This document shows positions 34,367 through 43,858 of a DNA stretch of 64,000 nt, piece after piece. A program made the position numbers and the translations under genes. Positions within the stretch are counted from its first letter, which is position 1. Every line of letters starts with the position of its first letter. This stretch comes from Mycobacterium sp. EPa45 (lineage in GTDB: Bacteria > Actinomycetota > Actinomycetes > Mycobacteriales > Mycobacteriaceae): NCBI RefSeq assembly GCF_001021385.1, contig NZ_CP011773.1:372001-436000 (forward strand), written 5' to 3'. Below the pieces are notes generated by a model, which was given only the letters and a program-made list of their open reading frames with translations, was not told where the DNA came from and searched no databases.

Positions 34367-35833
34367 TCAGGCCTGCAGCCGGGCGATGATCTCGTCGCGG
34401 ACCGCGGATCGGCGCGCCTTGCCCGCGTCGTCGCGCAACGGGGTGTCGACGAACTCCACGGTCCGTGGCACCTTGTAATCGGCGAGCCGCTGCGCCACGA
34501 ACGCCTTGACGTCCTCTTCGGTGAGCGCGCCACCGTCGGTGTGCACCAACGCATACGGCACCTGGCCGAGGTCATCGTGCGGCACCCCGACGACCAGACA
34601 GGACAGCACCGCCGGGTGCTCGGACAGCGCGCTCTCGATTTCCGCGGGGTAGGTATTGCGACCGCCGACGGTGAACATGTCGACACGGCGATCGGCGAGA
34701 TACAGGTAGCCCTCGCCGTCGAACCAGCCGAGATCGCCGAGTGAATCCCAGCCGTCGCGCGACTTGGCGGTACTGCCGATGTAGCGGTAGGTGGGGAGCG
34801 AGCCCGGGTTCGGACGCATGTAGATCTCGCCGAGCACACCTGGCGGGCATTCGTTGCCGTCGTCGTCGAGTACCTTCATCTCGCCGGCCACCACGCGACC
34901 GACCGAACCACGGTGGGTCAGCCATTCCGAACCGCTGATGAACGTCAACGCCTGAAGTTCGGTGCCGCCGTACAGTTCCCACACCGCATCGGGTCCGAGC
35001 AGGTCGATCCACGCCTGCTTGACGGTCGGCGGGCAGACGGCGGCCACGTGCCACAACCGGCGCAGCGACGACAGATCATAGCCGTCGGGGTTGGCGTGAT
35101 AGACCGGCAGCAGCCGCTGCATGATCGTCGGTACGGTGGTCAGGTAGTTGACCCGGTAGTCGGCGATGACCCGCAGGAAGCGCTCCGGGTCGAACCTGGG
35201 CAGCAGCACAAGATGCTGTCCGGTCGCCAAAGCGATGGTGGCCGAGGTGAACCCGGTGTTATGGCTCAGCGGCACCGGCACCAACTGGGTGTCGGTCGGT
35301 TGATTGCCCATGCCCATCGCCACCAGGTCGGCCGGGTACCGGCTGTCGCCACCGGCCTCGATGAGTTTAGGCCGTCCGGTGCTGCCGCCGGAGGCGATCG
35401 ACTTCCACGCCGGTGAAACCGCTTCGGGCAGTGGGTCATCCGGAAGGTCGGGAGTACCGGTGAAATCCGCGGCCACCGACGGCACCAGACCGCGCGGATC
35501 GGTGCGGCCGACCAGCAGGGCGCGCGGCTTCAGGTCGAGCAGGCCCTCGAACTCGGCGTCGGGCAACCTCGGCGACAGCGGCTGCGGGATCGCGCCGAGC
35601 TTCCACACCGCGACTGTCGCCTGCACCCACTCGATCGAGTTCGCCACCGCGATGGTCACGTAATCGCCTTGACTGACCCCGAGTTCGGCATAGGCGCGGG
35701 CCAGCCGGTTCGACGTCGACTCCAGCTGAGCGCGGGTGATGGTGCGGCCCTCGCACGACACGGCGGGGCGATCGGGCGCCTCGGCAGCCAGCTGGCTCAG
35801 CCGGGCCCCCAGCGCCGGGATCTCGTCACTCAT
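34367..35833 (-). CDS. Acyl-CoA synthetase, adenylate-forming
   Basis: A 488-residue ANL-superfamily ligase. The phosphate loop is IASGGSTGRPKL, the adenine motif YGGTELQ, the hinge LGDLGWFDGEGYLYLADR, and the C-terminal catalytic lysine lies in RDDAGKARRSAV. It is shorter than typical FadD proteins and resembles bile acid/steroid or aromatic CoA ligases. ATG 35833 is chosen because AAGG lies close upstream; GTG 35839 is possible. Its start overlaps the end of php by eight bases, so it is coupled to the lactonase: lactone or ester opening followed by CoA activation is a sensible pairing, but the substrate is unknown. Confidence 0.82.
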   Translation of the reverse strand: MSDEIPALGARLSQLAAEAPDRPAVSCEGRTITRAQLESTSNRLARAYAELGVSQGDYVTIAVANSIEWVQATVAVWKLGAIPQPLSPRLPDAEFEGLLDLKPRALLVGRTDPRGLVPSVAADFTGTPDLPDDPLPEAVSPAWKSIASGGSTGRPKLIEAGGDSRYPADLVAMGMGNQPTDTQLVPVPLSHNTGFTSATIALATGQHLVLLPRFDPERFLRVIADYRVNYLTTVPTIMQRLLPVYHANPDGYDLSSLRRLWHVAAVCPPTVKQAWIDLLGPDAVWELYGGTELQALTFISGSEWLTHRGSVGRVVAGEMKVLDDDGNECPPGVLGEIYMRPNPGSLPTYRYIGSTAKSRDGWDSLGDLGWFDGEGYLYLADRRVDMFTVGGRNTYPAEIESALSEHPAVLSCLVVGVPHDDLGQVPYALVHTDGGALTEEDVKAFVAQRLADYKVPRTVEFVDTPLRDDAGKARRSAVRDEIIARLQA

Positions 35834-36815
35834 AGGCACCTTGCTTGGCGAAGATGTTGCGGGGGTTGTCCACCAGCATGGTGGTGATCTGCTCGTCGGT
35901 CACCCCACGCTGGCGCAGCGCGGGAAGGACATCGTTGTGGATGTGCCGGAAATGCCAGTTGGGCATGGCCACCGGGACGACTTCTTCCGGCAGCCAGTCG
36001 ATGTAGCAGGACGCGTCGTGGGACAGCACCATCTTGTCGGCGTGCCCGCGTTCGCACATCCGCACCACGGTGTCGACCCGGTCGTCGAAGCTGAGGAAGC
36101 CGTCCAGGCCGAACCGGTCCATGCCGATATACGAGCCGCCGACGATCAGCTCCTCCAGGTAGCCCAGGTCGGTGGTGTCTCCGCTGTGCCCGATGATCAC
36201 CCGGCTGAGGTCGACGCCTTCTTCGGCGAAGATCCGCTGCTGCTCGAGGCCGCGCCGGCTCAGCGCGTGGGTGTGGGTGGTGATCGGCACCCCGGTCTGT
36301 TTGTGGGCTTGGGCCACCGCGCGCAGCACTCGTTCGACACCCGGGGTGACGCCGGGTTCGTCGGTGGCGCACTTGAGGATTGCCGCCTTGACCCCGGTGT
36401 CGGCGATGCCCTCGGTGATGTCCCGGACGAACAGATCGGTCATGATCTCCGGACCGTCCAGCAGGGTTCCCGGGCCGGTGAAGTGGAAGTACATCGGGAC
36501 GTCGTTGTAGGTGTAGATCCCGGTGGCCACCACGATCTGGAGGTCGGTCTGCGCGGCCACCCGCTGGATGCGCGGAATGTAGCGGCCCAGCCCGATGACC
36601 GTCGGGTCGACGATGGTGTCCACCCCGAGTGCCTTCAGCTCGTTGAGCTTGGCGACGGCGTCGGCCTCGCGGGCCTCGCCGTCACCCCAGCCTTCGGGAT
36701 AGTTGGCCATGATCTCCTGCGACAGGATGAACACGTGTTCGTGCATGAACACCACACCCAGGTCGCTGGTCGCGACCGGGCCTCGCGCGGTCTCGACCTG
36801 TGACGGCTCTGTCAT
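35826..36815 (-). CDS. php: Phosphotriesterase-like lactonase Php
   Basis: A 329-residue amidohydrolase-fold metalloenzyme resembling Rv0230c. Metal ligands are visible in order: HEH (MHEHVF), the bridging lysine in AAILKCATDE, THTHAL, IGHSGD, and the aspartate in SHDASCY. Family members hydrolyse acyl-homoserine and other lactones, with weak phosphotriesterase activity. ATG 36815 has AAGGTG nine bases upstream; longer in-frame starts are not needed. It lies 11 bases after the aftD stop and is coupled to the downstream ligase. The M. tuberculosis genes between php and aftD (Rv0231-0235c) are absent. Confidence 0.88.
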   Translation of the reverse strand: MTEPSQVETARGPVATSDLGVVFMHEHVFILSQEIMANYPEGWGDGEAREADAVAKLNELKALGVDTIVDPTVIGLGRYIPRIQRVAAQTDLQIVVATGIYTYNDVPMYFHFTGPGTLLDGPEIMTDLFVRDITEGIADTGVKAAILKCATDEPGVTPGVERVLRAVAQAHKQTGVPITTHTHALSRRGLEQQRIFAEEGVDLSRVIIGHSGDTTDLGYLEELIVGGSYIGMDRFGLDGFLSFDDRVDTVVRMCERGHADKMVLSHDASCYIDWLPEEVVPVAMPNWHFRHIHNDVLPALRQRGVTDEQITTMLVDNPRNIFAKQGAYE

Positions 36816-36825
36816 GGGTGACACC

Positions 36826-39800
36826 TTAACGGGAAATGCTTGTGCCCTCGGTGGTTTCGCTGTCAGTTCGCTCCCGTCGGGCAGCGAAGCGACCCGGGGA
36901 CAGTCCCGAGGCGGCCAGCGCACCGACTGCGATCAGGGCAGGCAACTGCACCCAGGGGGAGTGGCCGATATAGCCGTCGACCGACCGCCACGGGTAACGC
37001 GCCAGCAGCGCGCCCGCCGCGATGAGCCCGCAAGCGCTGGCGGCCAGTGTCACCCGGTCGCGCAACCGGGCCCGGTCACGCAGCAGATAACCAAGCACCA
37101 TCGCGATCCCGAACACCACCAGGCCGCCGACACCCGCGATCAGCCCCCCGGCGGCCATGACGCCCACGCCCCCTAGCAGATGCGGCGCCCACGGCCGGGC
37201 CGGCTCCCACGGGGGCGTCGGTCGGCGCGGCGGCACCAACGTCAGCAGCAGGAGCAGCGGCAGCAAGGACAGTCCGACGGCCAGACCGATCCGGTAGGCC
37301 CGGTTCGACGGGAAGCTGACCGTGATCGTGCCCTGCTCACCGGCCGGCACCACCCAGCCCTGCTGCCAACCGTTGACGATCACCGGGGTGAGCGTGACCC
37401 CGTCGGGCAGGTGCGCCACCCACCCCGGGTTCACGCTCTCCGGGACCACCAGCACCCGTGCGGTGGGCGCCCGCGCGACGTTGATCTCGCGGCGGTCGGC
37501 GCCCCAGCTGCGGATGTCGGCGGGAGTCGTTGGGGCTGTGGTGATTTGGCTTGCCAGTGGGCCGGACAGCTGAGCCCCGTCAACGACGAACGCCGAGCCG
37601 GGGCTGATCAACAGCTCCTGATCACCGGCCGGCAGGGCGATCGGCGCCGGGTCACACGCGCGGGCCGGGACCGGCTCGCCGTCCAGCAGCGCCCCGACCG
37701 TGGTCGTCACCGAGGTCTGTACGAACCGGCCCGAGACCGCGACGATCGGACCCTGACCGCACGGGATCTCGATGGCGCGCTTGCGGTTGACGGCGGCGTC
37801 GGCGGCGGCGACGGGCTTACCATCTGGACCCAGCACCGCCACCTCGGCCAGACCGGGCGGCTTCAGCTGATCGAAACCCAATGCGGTGCGGTCGATCACG
37901 TCATTCCAGTTCAGCAGACTGATCCGGACGGTATCGGTCATCCGCGGATGCAGGGCCACGGTTTGGGCACCGCCGTCGAGCCGGCGAACCTGCGGCCCGT
38001 CGCCCAGGTCGATCGCCACCATCGTCGGATGTGTTGGCAGCTGCGAGGAGCTCGGGGTCAGCACCAGGCCGGTGACGTCGGTGGGCTTCGGCAACGTCAG
38101 CGTCAGGGTCGGCGCACTCCGGTGCTGCACCACACTCTGCGGCGCGGTCCACGAGGTGCGCGGGTCGCCGTCGGTGGCCGCGTAGGCCGAGCCGTCGACG
38201 TCGATCAGATCGGCGTCGGCACGCGAGCGGACGGTGCCCGGCTGGGCGATGAGGTCTGCCAGGTGCGGTCCCTGCCGGGCGCGCACCCAGACCGTGGGCT
38301 TGACCTCGATCGCCTTGGGCACCGTCAGGGTGCGGCTCAGGGTGACCGGCTCCTCTGGGGCCAGTGACATCGACGCCGCACAGTGCACACCGTCGGGTGA
38401 ATCGGCACAGCCCTGCCGGCCGAGCAGTTCGGAGCCCAGATCCCAAGCGGCGACGGCGGATCCGCCGGGCGGCCCGGGTACGGCGACGCTGTGCCGGATG
38501 TTCACGGGATGGGCGAAGCCGGACGCATCGAACTGGGTGACCGACAGATCGGTGATGCCGAACTGCACCCCGGACGAGCCGTCGTCGGTGCCGACCGCGG
38601 TGATCCGCACCCACGGCGACTCCCCGTATGGCAGGGCGACGGTCAGCGGTTTGCCGGGTTCGTCGAAACGAACTGTGGTGGTGCCGTTTTCGGTGGACAC
38701 CTGCAGTCGCCGGACCTGGGCGCCGACGGCGGTGGCGCTCGGGGTGAGCGTCAGCGTCGCGTTGGTGACGGGACGGTCGAAGTCGATCTGCAGCCACTGC
38801 CCGATTGCGGCTTGTAGCGAGTTGGACACCCACGCGGTGGCCGAGTCGCCGTCGATCGCGGCGGTGGGTCCGCTGGCCGGCGCGACATTGGGCAGCGCGG
38901 TGGCATCCGAGGACGAGCTCGACGCGGACAGCCGCCCCCCGGTCCAGGCGCCGTGCACAGGCTTTGCGCCGGGAACCGGGTAGTCGGGCACCCGGTTGAA
39001 GGTGTTGCGGTGGTCGCCCTCGGCCCTTGCCGCTGACGAGTGGTCGTCGACGCGGCCGTAGTCAATTTCCCGGGCGACCGGGGTGTCGGTCACGGTCACC
39101 ACCGGCACGGGAAGTCCGGCGCGCTGGGCGTCCGAGGTCAACAGCATCGGACCCAGCGGCGGCTGGCCGAGCAGCCTGCGGCGTTCGTCGATGCGCAGCA
39201 GCGACTCGGGGCCGCCGTCGACCCGGGCCATGCGACCTGCGTCCGTCAGATACGGCGCCCCTGGATTTTCTTGCGCACCAACATGATAGATCTCGATGGC
39301 TGGATATCGTGGGCGCAGCCCGCTGTCGCTGATGAACCCGTCCAGGGTGCCCGGTCCGACCGGTTCGCCGAACTGCGCGACCTTCTGCAGCCCTGGTGAG
39401 CCGTCGATGGCGCGGTGCACCAGCAGTGGGCGCGCCGACCGTGACTTGTCCGGATCGAGGTCGTTACGCACGACGACATAGGAGATGCCCTGGCGGGTCA
39501 GCGTGTCGGCCAGCCCGGCCGACGGTCGGCCCGCGGCGAACAGTCTCTGCACCGAGTCCAGCGCCCGTATCGTCTGCGGTGGGGTAAGAGGGATGGAATC
39601 GCGTACACCCCAAGGGCTTTCGCCGAGTACCTGGAGCGGTTCGTCGTGGCTGTTGCCCCAGACCTGGGTGGCGAACGGCGCGCCGGGGACCACCAGCACC
39701 CGGCCCGGGGTGGGGTGACCGGTGTTGTGCTCGGTCAGCCAGTCCGCGGCCTGGTGCCAGTAGTCGGGGATCGCGCGGAACGCACCCGGCGGGGTGAGCC

Positions 39801-41124
39801 GGCCGGTCCAGGCCATCGACGTGGCCACCATCAGCGCGGCCATGACCACGATGCCGACCGCCACCCGCTTGTCATTCTCGGGATGCGCGAACGCGCGAAC
39901 CCACACCGGCCGGGGTGCGCTGCCGGGCAGCGGGATTCGGTTGAGCAGGTGCGCCAGCCCCAGTACCAGCGGGAGGCGGATGACCGGTTCGAGCTTGTGC
40001 ACGTTGCGCAGCGGCGCGCCCGCCGCGTCGAGGAACGCCTGCACCTCATGCGCCACCGGGGAGCCTAGCCCGCCGGAGTAGCCGAGACCGAGCAGCACCA
40101 CACCGATCAGCAGCATGGTGATCAGCCGGCCGCGGGCCGGCATCGAGCGCAACGCAAGCCCGGCCATCCCGCCCGCGGCGACCAGCGTGGAGGCCAGCAC
40201 CATGGCCGGCTGGGTCACCAGTTCGGCGGCCGCAGTGGCGTTCGGCGCGACGAACGGAGTCCAGCTGTCGGTGCCACGCAGCATCTCGGTCAGCGATGCC
40301 CACTGCGTGGTGACCCCGGAGGATTCGATGAAGTCGAGGAACGGTGGGCTGATCCGGCCGAGCAGCAGCAGCGCGACCACCCACCAGGTGACCGCCAGCG
40401 CCGACGCCAGCAGCCACCACGCGGTGAACCTCAGCCAAGTGCGGTTGGGCCGATGGCACAGCCACCAGATGATCGCCGGCAGGCAGCCGGTGAGCGTCGC
40501 GACCGCATTGACCGCGCCCATCAAGGCCAGCGCCAGCCCGGCCCGCCCGGCCAGCACCCGCAAGGACCTGCTTCGGCCCAACGTCGCGGGCCCAGCGGCT
40601 CCGTCACCCCCGCGCAACGCCAGGATCACCGGCAGCAGCACCCACGGCGCCAGCATCATCGGCAGCGTCTCCGACGAGATCGACCCCAGCGTCGTCAGCA
40701 CCCGCGGTGAGAGGGCGAAGGCGACGGCGGCGATGATGCGCGACGAGCGGGTGCCGATGCCCCGGCCGTCGTTCAAAGCCTCGGCCACCCGCAGCAGCCC
40801 CCAGAAGCCGGCGGTCAGCAGCAGCGCCCACCAGATCCGCTGGGTGACCCAGCCGGGCAGCCCGAGGATGTCGCCGAGCAGGAAGAACGCACCGTGCGGA
40901 AAGAGGTAGCCGTACGCCTGGTTCTGCGCCTGCCCGAACGGCAGGTCGCTGTTCCACAGATTCGCCGCGCGAGCCAGGAAGCGCAGGGGGTTGGCGGTCA
41001 GGTCGAGCTTGGTGTCGGGGGAGATCATGCCCGGCGACTGCGCGAAGGCCAGCACCAGCGCGACGAGGAAGGCACCGCCGAGCCAACGCCGCGACAGCGG
41101 CGGAGTCGTGATGGGCGCCTCCAT
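36826..41124 (-). CDS. aftD: Arabinofuranosyltransferase AftD
   Basis: A 1432-residue GT-C membrane enzyme, close in length to M. tuberculosis AftD (Rv0236c). It adds alpha-1,3-linked arabinofuranose from decaprenylphosphoryl arabinose to arabinogalactan and lipoarabinomannan at the outer face. The N-terminal third is polytopic (first helix about residues 12-30), with the acidic loop DTKLDLTANPLRF. The large soluble central part contains beta-sandwich carbohydrate-binding modules, and the C-terminus has further helices and an Arg/Glu-rich tail. A small membrane protein gene lies 34 bases upstream, as in Rv0236A. It is essential in the species tested. Confidence 0.92.
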   Translation of the reverse strand: MEAPITTPPLSRRWLGGAFLVALVLAFAQSPGMISPDTKLDLTANPLRFLARAANLWNSDLPFGQAQNQAYGYLFPHGAFFLLGDILGLPGWVTQRIWWALLLTAGFWGLLRVAEALNDGRGIGTRSSRIIAAVAFALSPRVLTTLGSISSETLPMMLAPWVLLPVILALRGGDGAAGPATLGRSRSLRVLAGRAGLALALMGAVNAVATLTGCLPAIIWWLCHRPNRTWLRFTAWWLLASALAVTWWVVALLLLGRISPPFLDFIESSGVTTQWASLTEMLRGTDSWTPFVAPNATAAAELVTQPAMVLASTLVAAGGMAGLALRSMPARGRLITMLLIGVVLLGLGYSGGLGSPVAHEVQAFLDAAGAPLRNVHKLEPVIRLPLVLGLAHLLNRIPLPGSAPRPVWVRAFAHPENDKRVAVGIVVMAALMVATSMAWTGRLTPPGAFRAIPDYWHQAADWLTEHNTGHPTPGRVLVVPGAPFATQVWGNSHDEPLQVLGESPWGVRDSIPLTPPQTIRALDSVQRLFAAGRPSAGLADTLTRQGISYVVVRNDLDPDKSRSARPLLVHRAIDGSPGLQKVAQFGEPVGPGTLDGFISDSGLRPRYPAIEIYHVGAQENPGAPYLTDAGRMARVDGGPESLLRIDERRRLLGQPPLGPMLLTSDAQRAGLPVPVVTVTDTPVAREIDYGRVDDHSSAARAEGDHRNTFNRVPDYPVPGAKPVHGAWTGGRLSASSSSSDATALPNVAPASGPTAAIDGDSATAWVSNSLQAAIGQWLQIDFDRPVTNATLTLTPSATAVGAQVRRLQVSTENGTTTVRFDEPGKPLTVALPYGESPWVRITAVGTDDGSSGVQFGITDLSVTQFDASGFAHPVNIRHSVAVPGPPGGSAVAAWDLGSELLGRQGCADSPDGVHCAASMSLAPEEPVTLSRTLTVPKAIEVKPTVWVRARQGPHLADLIAQPGTVRSRADADLIDVDGSAYAATDGDPRTSWTAPQSVVQHRSAPTLTLTLPKPTDVTGLVLTPSSSQLPTHPTMVAIDLGDGPQVRRLDGGAQTVALHPRMTDTVRISLLNWNDVIDRTALGFDQLKPPGLAEVAVLGPDGKPVAAADAAVNRKRAIEIPCGQGPIVAVSGRFVQTSVTTTVGALLDGEPVPARACDPAPIALPAGDQELLISPGSAFVVDGAQLSGPLASQITTAPTTPADIRSWGADRREINVARAPTARVLVVPESVNPGWVAHLPDGVTLTPVIVNGWQQGWVVPAGEQGTITVSFPSNRAYRIGLAVGLSLLPLLLLLTLVPPRRPTPPWEPARPWAPHLLGGVGVMAAGGLIAGVGGLVVFGIAMVLGYLLRDRARLRDRVTLAASACGLIAAGALLARYPWRSVDGYIGHSPWVQLPALIAVGALAASGLSPGRFAARRERTDSETTEGTSISR

Positions 41125-41158
41125 GACCGACGGGGAGGCGGCGGTGAACGTGCTCAGA

Positions 41159-41332
41159 CTAGCCGCGGTTGCCGTACTCGACGCGGTTCAGCACCGACGA
41201 CGCGGGGTCGCCAGGCGACAGCGGCGGTTTGGTGTCCTGCTGGATCATCAACGTCACGCCGAAGATCGCGGCGGCCCCGAGCAGCAGACCGACCACGATG
41301 CTGGCAGCGGCAGGAACCACGAACCGGGTCAT
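41159..41332 (-). CDS. 57-residue membrane/secreted small protein (Rv0236A type)
   Basis: A 57-codon gene read directly from the minus strand: MTRFVVPAAASIVVGL and onward, one hydrophobic helix (about residues 5-30), then a short polar tail. GAGGAGAAG upstream gives a strong ribosome binding site. Its position immediately before aftD on the same strand matches Rv0236A in M. tuberculosis. It may assist or be co-expressed with AftD; no catalytic residues are apparent. Confidence 0.82.
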   Translation of the reverse strand: MTRFVVPAAASIVVGLLLGAAAIFGVTLMIQQDTKPPLSPGDPASSVLNRVEYGNRG

Positions 41333-41371
41333 GGTCGCTTCTCCTCGCGGTTGCTGGGACGGTGCGGATCA

Positions 41372-41458
41372 GCGGGTGAAGACCCGCAGTGTCACTGGGT
41401 GAATACCCGCTGGCCAACCTAGCATGCGGCCAACCTTGGTTGGCCCTCGGCGAGGGCC
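41372..41458. promoter_or_regulatory. Cluster of inverted repeats upstream of lpqI
   Basis: Within 87 bases there are four palindromes: GCGGGT-gaag-ACCCGC (41372-41387), GGGT-gaat-ACCC (about 41397-41408), GGCCAACC-tt-GGTTGGCC (41428-41445) and GGCCCTC-ggc-GAGGGCC (41442-41458), the last two overlapping. A further GGCCAACC copy lies at 41412-41419. They sit between the divergent Rv0236A-like gene and lpqI. They may be operators or transcript hairpins. Confidence 0.5.
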
Positions 41459-41474
41459 GTGACAGCATGTGCGG

Positions 41475-42686
41475 ATGCCCACACGCCTGTTCTCGATTCG
41501 CGGAGTCACGGCCCTGTCGGCGTCGGCGCTGCTGTTCGTCGGCTGCTCAAGCCCTGCGCAACGCCCGGCGGCCTCGTCGTCGGCGCCGGTCAGTGCGCCG
41601 TCGTCGGCCAGCACGGTGCCGTTGGCCGGGCCGGTCCCGGCGCCCGGCACCCCGGCGCCGCCCGCCTGCGGAGCCGGCCCGGAGTTGCTGGGTTCGATGT
41701 CGACGCGCGACAAGCTGGCGCAGGTGTTGATGGTCGGGGTGAAGAGCGCGGCCGACGCCCGCAACGTGGTGGACACCTACCACGTCGGCGGTATCTTCGT
41801 CGGCAGCTGGACCGACCTGTCGATGCTGACCGACGGCTCGCTGGCCGACTACGCCAACGCGGGCCCGCTGCCGCTGGCCGTCAGCGTGGACGAAGAAGGC
41901 GGCCGAGTGGAGAGGCTGTCCAAGCTGATCGGCGAGGCCCCGTCGGCGCGGGTGCTGGCCCAGACTCAGACGCCCGAACAGGTGTATCAGCAGGCCCTCG
42001 ACCGCGGCCGCAAGATCCACGACCTCGGCATCACCATCGACTTCGCGCCGGTGGTCGATGTCACCGACGCCGCCGACGACACCGTGATCGGGGACCGGTC
42101 GTTCTCCAACGATCCAGCCAAGGTGACCGAGTACGCCGGGGCGTACGCGCGTGGCCTGCGCGACGCCGGTCTCCTCCCGGTCCTCAAGCATTTCCCCGGT
42201 CACGGGCACGGGTCGGGCGACTCGCACACCGCCGGGGCGGTCACCACCCCGGCACTGGATGCGCTGAAGAGCAACGACTTGATTCCGTACCGCACGCTGA
42301 CGACGGAAGCCCCCGTCGCGGTCATGATCGGCCACCTCGAGGTGCCGGGGCTGACCGGGACGACGCCGGCCAGCCTGAGCGCCGCGGCGGTAGGCCTGCT
42401 GCGCAGCGGCGGCTACGGCGGACCGGGCTTCGACGGACCCGTCTTCAGTGACGACCTGTCCAGCATGGCGGCCATCGCCGACCGGTACGGCGTCGCCGAG
42501 GCGGTCCTGCGCAGCCTGCAGGCCGGCACCGATGTCGCGCTGTGGGTGACCACCGACGAGGTGCCCGCGGTGCTCGACCGGCTGGAGAAGGCGGTCAACG
42601 CCGGTGAGCTGTCGCTGCCCGCCGTCGAAACTTCGGTGCTGCGAATGGCGCGTCTGAAGGGGCAAAGTCCGCGCTGCGGCGGTTAG
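41475..42686 (+). CDS. lpqI: Lipoprotein beta-N-acetylglucosaminidase LpqI
   Basis: A 403-residue GH3 enzyme of the NagZ type (Rv0237). The signal peptide ends in a lipobox (LLFVGC, cysteine at about residue 24), so it is a membrane-anchored lipoprotein. A Pro/Ser/Ala linker precedes the TIM barrel. KHFPGHGHGSGDSH carries the NagZ-type Asp-His acid/base dyad and FSDDLSSM the nucleophile aspartate. It releases N-acetylglucosamine from muropeptides in cell-wall recycling. ATG 41475 is preferred; GTG 41469 is in frame. It is followed by an Rv0238-like TetR gene, as in M. tuberculosis. Confidence 0.9.
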   Translation: MPTRLFSIRGVTALSASALLFVGCSSPAQRPAASSSAPVSAPSSASTVPLAGPVPAPGTPAPPACGAGPELLGSMSTRDKLAQVLMVGVKSAADARNVVDTYHVGGIFVGSWTDLSMLTDGSLADYANAGPLPLAVSVDEEGGRVERLSKLIGEAPSARVLAQTQTPEQVYQQALDRGRKIHDLGITIDFAPVVDVTDAADDTVIGDRSFSNDPAKVTEYAGAYARGLRDAGLLPVLKHFPGHGHGSGDSHTAGAVTTPALDALKSNDLIPYRTLTTEAPVAVMIGHLEVPGLTGTTPASLSAAAVGLLRSGGYGGPGFDGPVFSDDLSSMAAIADRYGVAEAVLRSLQAGTDVALWVTTDEVPAVLDRLEKAVNAGELSLPAVETSVLRMARLKGQSPRCGG

Positions 42687-42718
42687 CCTGGACGCAACCT
42701 TTGGCGAAAGGCGGTGAT

Positions 42719-43342
42719 ATGGCGGGTGGCACCAAGCGGTTGCCCCGTGCCGTGCGGGAGCAGCAGATGCTCGACGCCGCTGTACAGATGTTCTCGGTCA
42801 ACGGTTATCACGAGACGTCGATGGACGTCATCGCCGGCGAGGCGCAGATCTCCAAACCGATGCTCTATCTGTATTACGGCTCCAAGGAAGAACTGTTCGG
42901 GGCCTGCCTGGCCAGAGAACTCAGCCGCTTCATCGAAGCGGTGCGCGAGGACATCGACCTCAAGCAGAGCCCGCATGACCTGTTGCGCAGCGTCATTCTG
43001 TCGGTGCTGCAGTACATCGACGCCAACCGCGCGTCCTGGATCGTGCTCTACACCCAGGCCACCAGCTCGCAGGCGTTCGCGCACACCGTTCGCGAAGGCC
43101 GCGAGAAAATCATCGACATGGTCGCCAGGCTGCTGGAAGCCGGCACTCGAAACCCGGAGCCCAGCACCGACTTTCACATGATGGCCGTCGCACTTGTGGG
43201 CGCCGGCGAGGCCGTCGCGACGCGCGTCAGCACCGGTGACGCCGACGTCGACGAGGCCGCCGACATGTTGATCAACCTGTTCTGGCGCGGACTCAAGGGC
43301 GCGCCGTCCGACAAAGAGACCACGTCGGTCACGACGGGTTAG
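42719..43342 (+). CDS. TetR-family regulator (Rv0238 type)
   Basis: A 207-residue TetR regulator nearly identical in its DNA-binding half to recalled Rv0238 (KRLPRAVREQQMLDAA, then SMDVIAGEAQISKPMLYLYYGS). ATG 42719 with AAAGGCGG upstream is chosen over 42701. It lies 32 bases after lpqI and is probably co-transcribed. Its end overlaps the convergent MarR gene by 14 bases. The target genes are unknown. M. tuberculosis has the VapBC24 pair next; that pair is absent here. Confidence 0.87.
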   Translation: MAGGTKRLPRAVREQQMLDAAVQMFSVNGYHETSMDVIAGEAQISKPMLYLYYGSKEELFGACLARELSRFIEAVREDIDLKQSPHDLLRSVILSVLQYIDANRASWIVLYTQATSSQAFAHTVREGREKIIDMVARLLEAGTRNPEPSTDFHMMAVALVGAGEAVATRVSTGDADVDEAADMLINLFWRGLKGAPSDKETTSVTTG

Positions 43343-43796
43343 TCGCCGAGACGCCGTCCGGCATCGTCTCGCGCACGACGCGGATGAGTGCGGGCAGTCC
43401 GACCAGCAGGGCCGCGGACTCCGCGGCGCTGAGTCGGGCCGCCCAGGAGCGGAACTGCTCGGCGTAATTCGCCCCGATCCGGGCGTGCAGCGCCCGCCCC
43501 TCACTGGTGAGCCGCAAGCGCTTGGTGCGCAGGCTGGCCGGGTCGCGTTCACGCTCGACCAGCCCCAATCGCTCGAGATCGGCAACCAACCGGCTGACCG
43601 TGCTCTTCTCCAGTCTCAGCCGGTCGGCCAGTTCGCGCTGCGACAGTGGAACAGCGGTGTCGAGCTCGTGCACGGCGAAAGCCTGCGACATCGAGATCGG
43701 AAACCCTGGAATCTCCTGTTCGGGCCGGATCAAACCGGCCACCCGGACCAGATCCATGAACAGGGCATGAAGCCGATCGGCGTCGCCGTGATTCAT
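43329..43796 (-). CDS. MarR-family regulator
   Basis: A 155-residue winged-helix MarR protein. The recognition region is LSQRELADRLRLEKSTVSRLVADLERLGLVER (about residues 51-82) and the wing DPASLRTKRLRLTSEG follows. GGGAGGAC upstream of the ATG is a good ribosome binding site. It is divergent from a methyltransferase gene across 92 bases holding two AGTTG-N7-CAACT palindromes, so it should repress both itself and that gene. MarR ligands are often phenolic compounds or oxidants. Confidence 0.87.
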   Translation of the reverse strand: MNHGDADRLHALFMDLVRVAGLIRPEQEIPGFPISMSQAFAVHELDTAVPLSQRELADRLRLEKSTVSRLVADLERLGLVERERDPASLRTKRLRLTSEGRALHARIGANYAEQFRSWAARLSAAESAALLVGLPALIRVVRETMPDGVSATNPS

Positions 43797-43818
43797 GGGG
43801 ATGTCCTCCCGGGTAGAC

Positions 43819-43835
43819 AGTTGTGCAGAGCAACT
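43819..43835. promoter_or_regulatory. MarR operator 1
   Basis: AGTTGTGCAGAGCAACT is a 5-7-5 inverted repeat, 23 bases upstream of the marR start. Its centre is 40 bases from that of the second copy, about four helical turns. Confidence 0.65.
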
Positions 43836-43858
43836 ATAGCGGGTAGCGTCGGCCGCAT

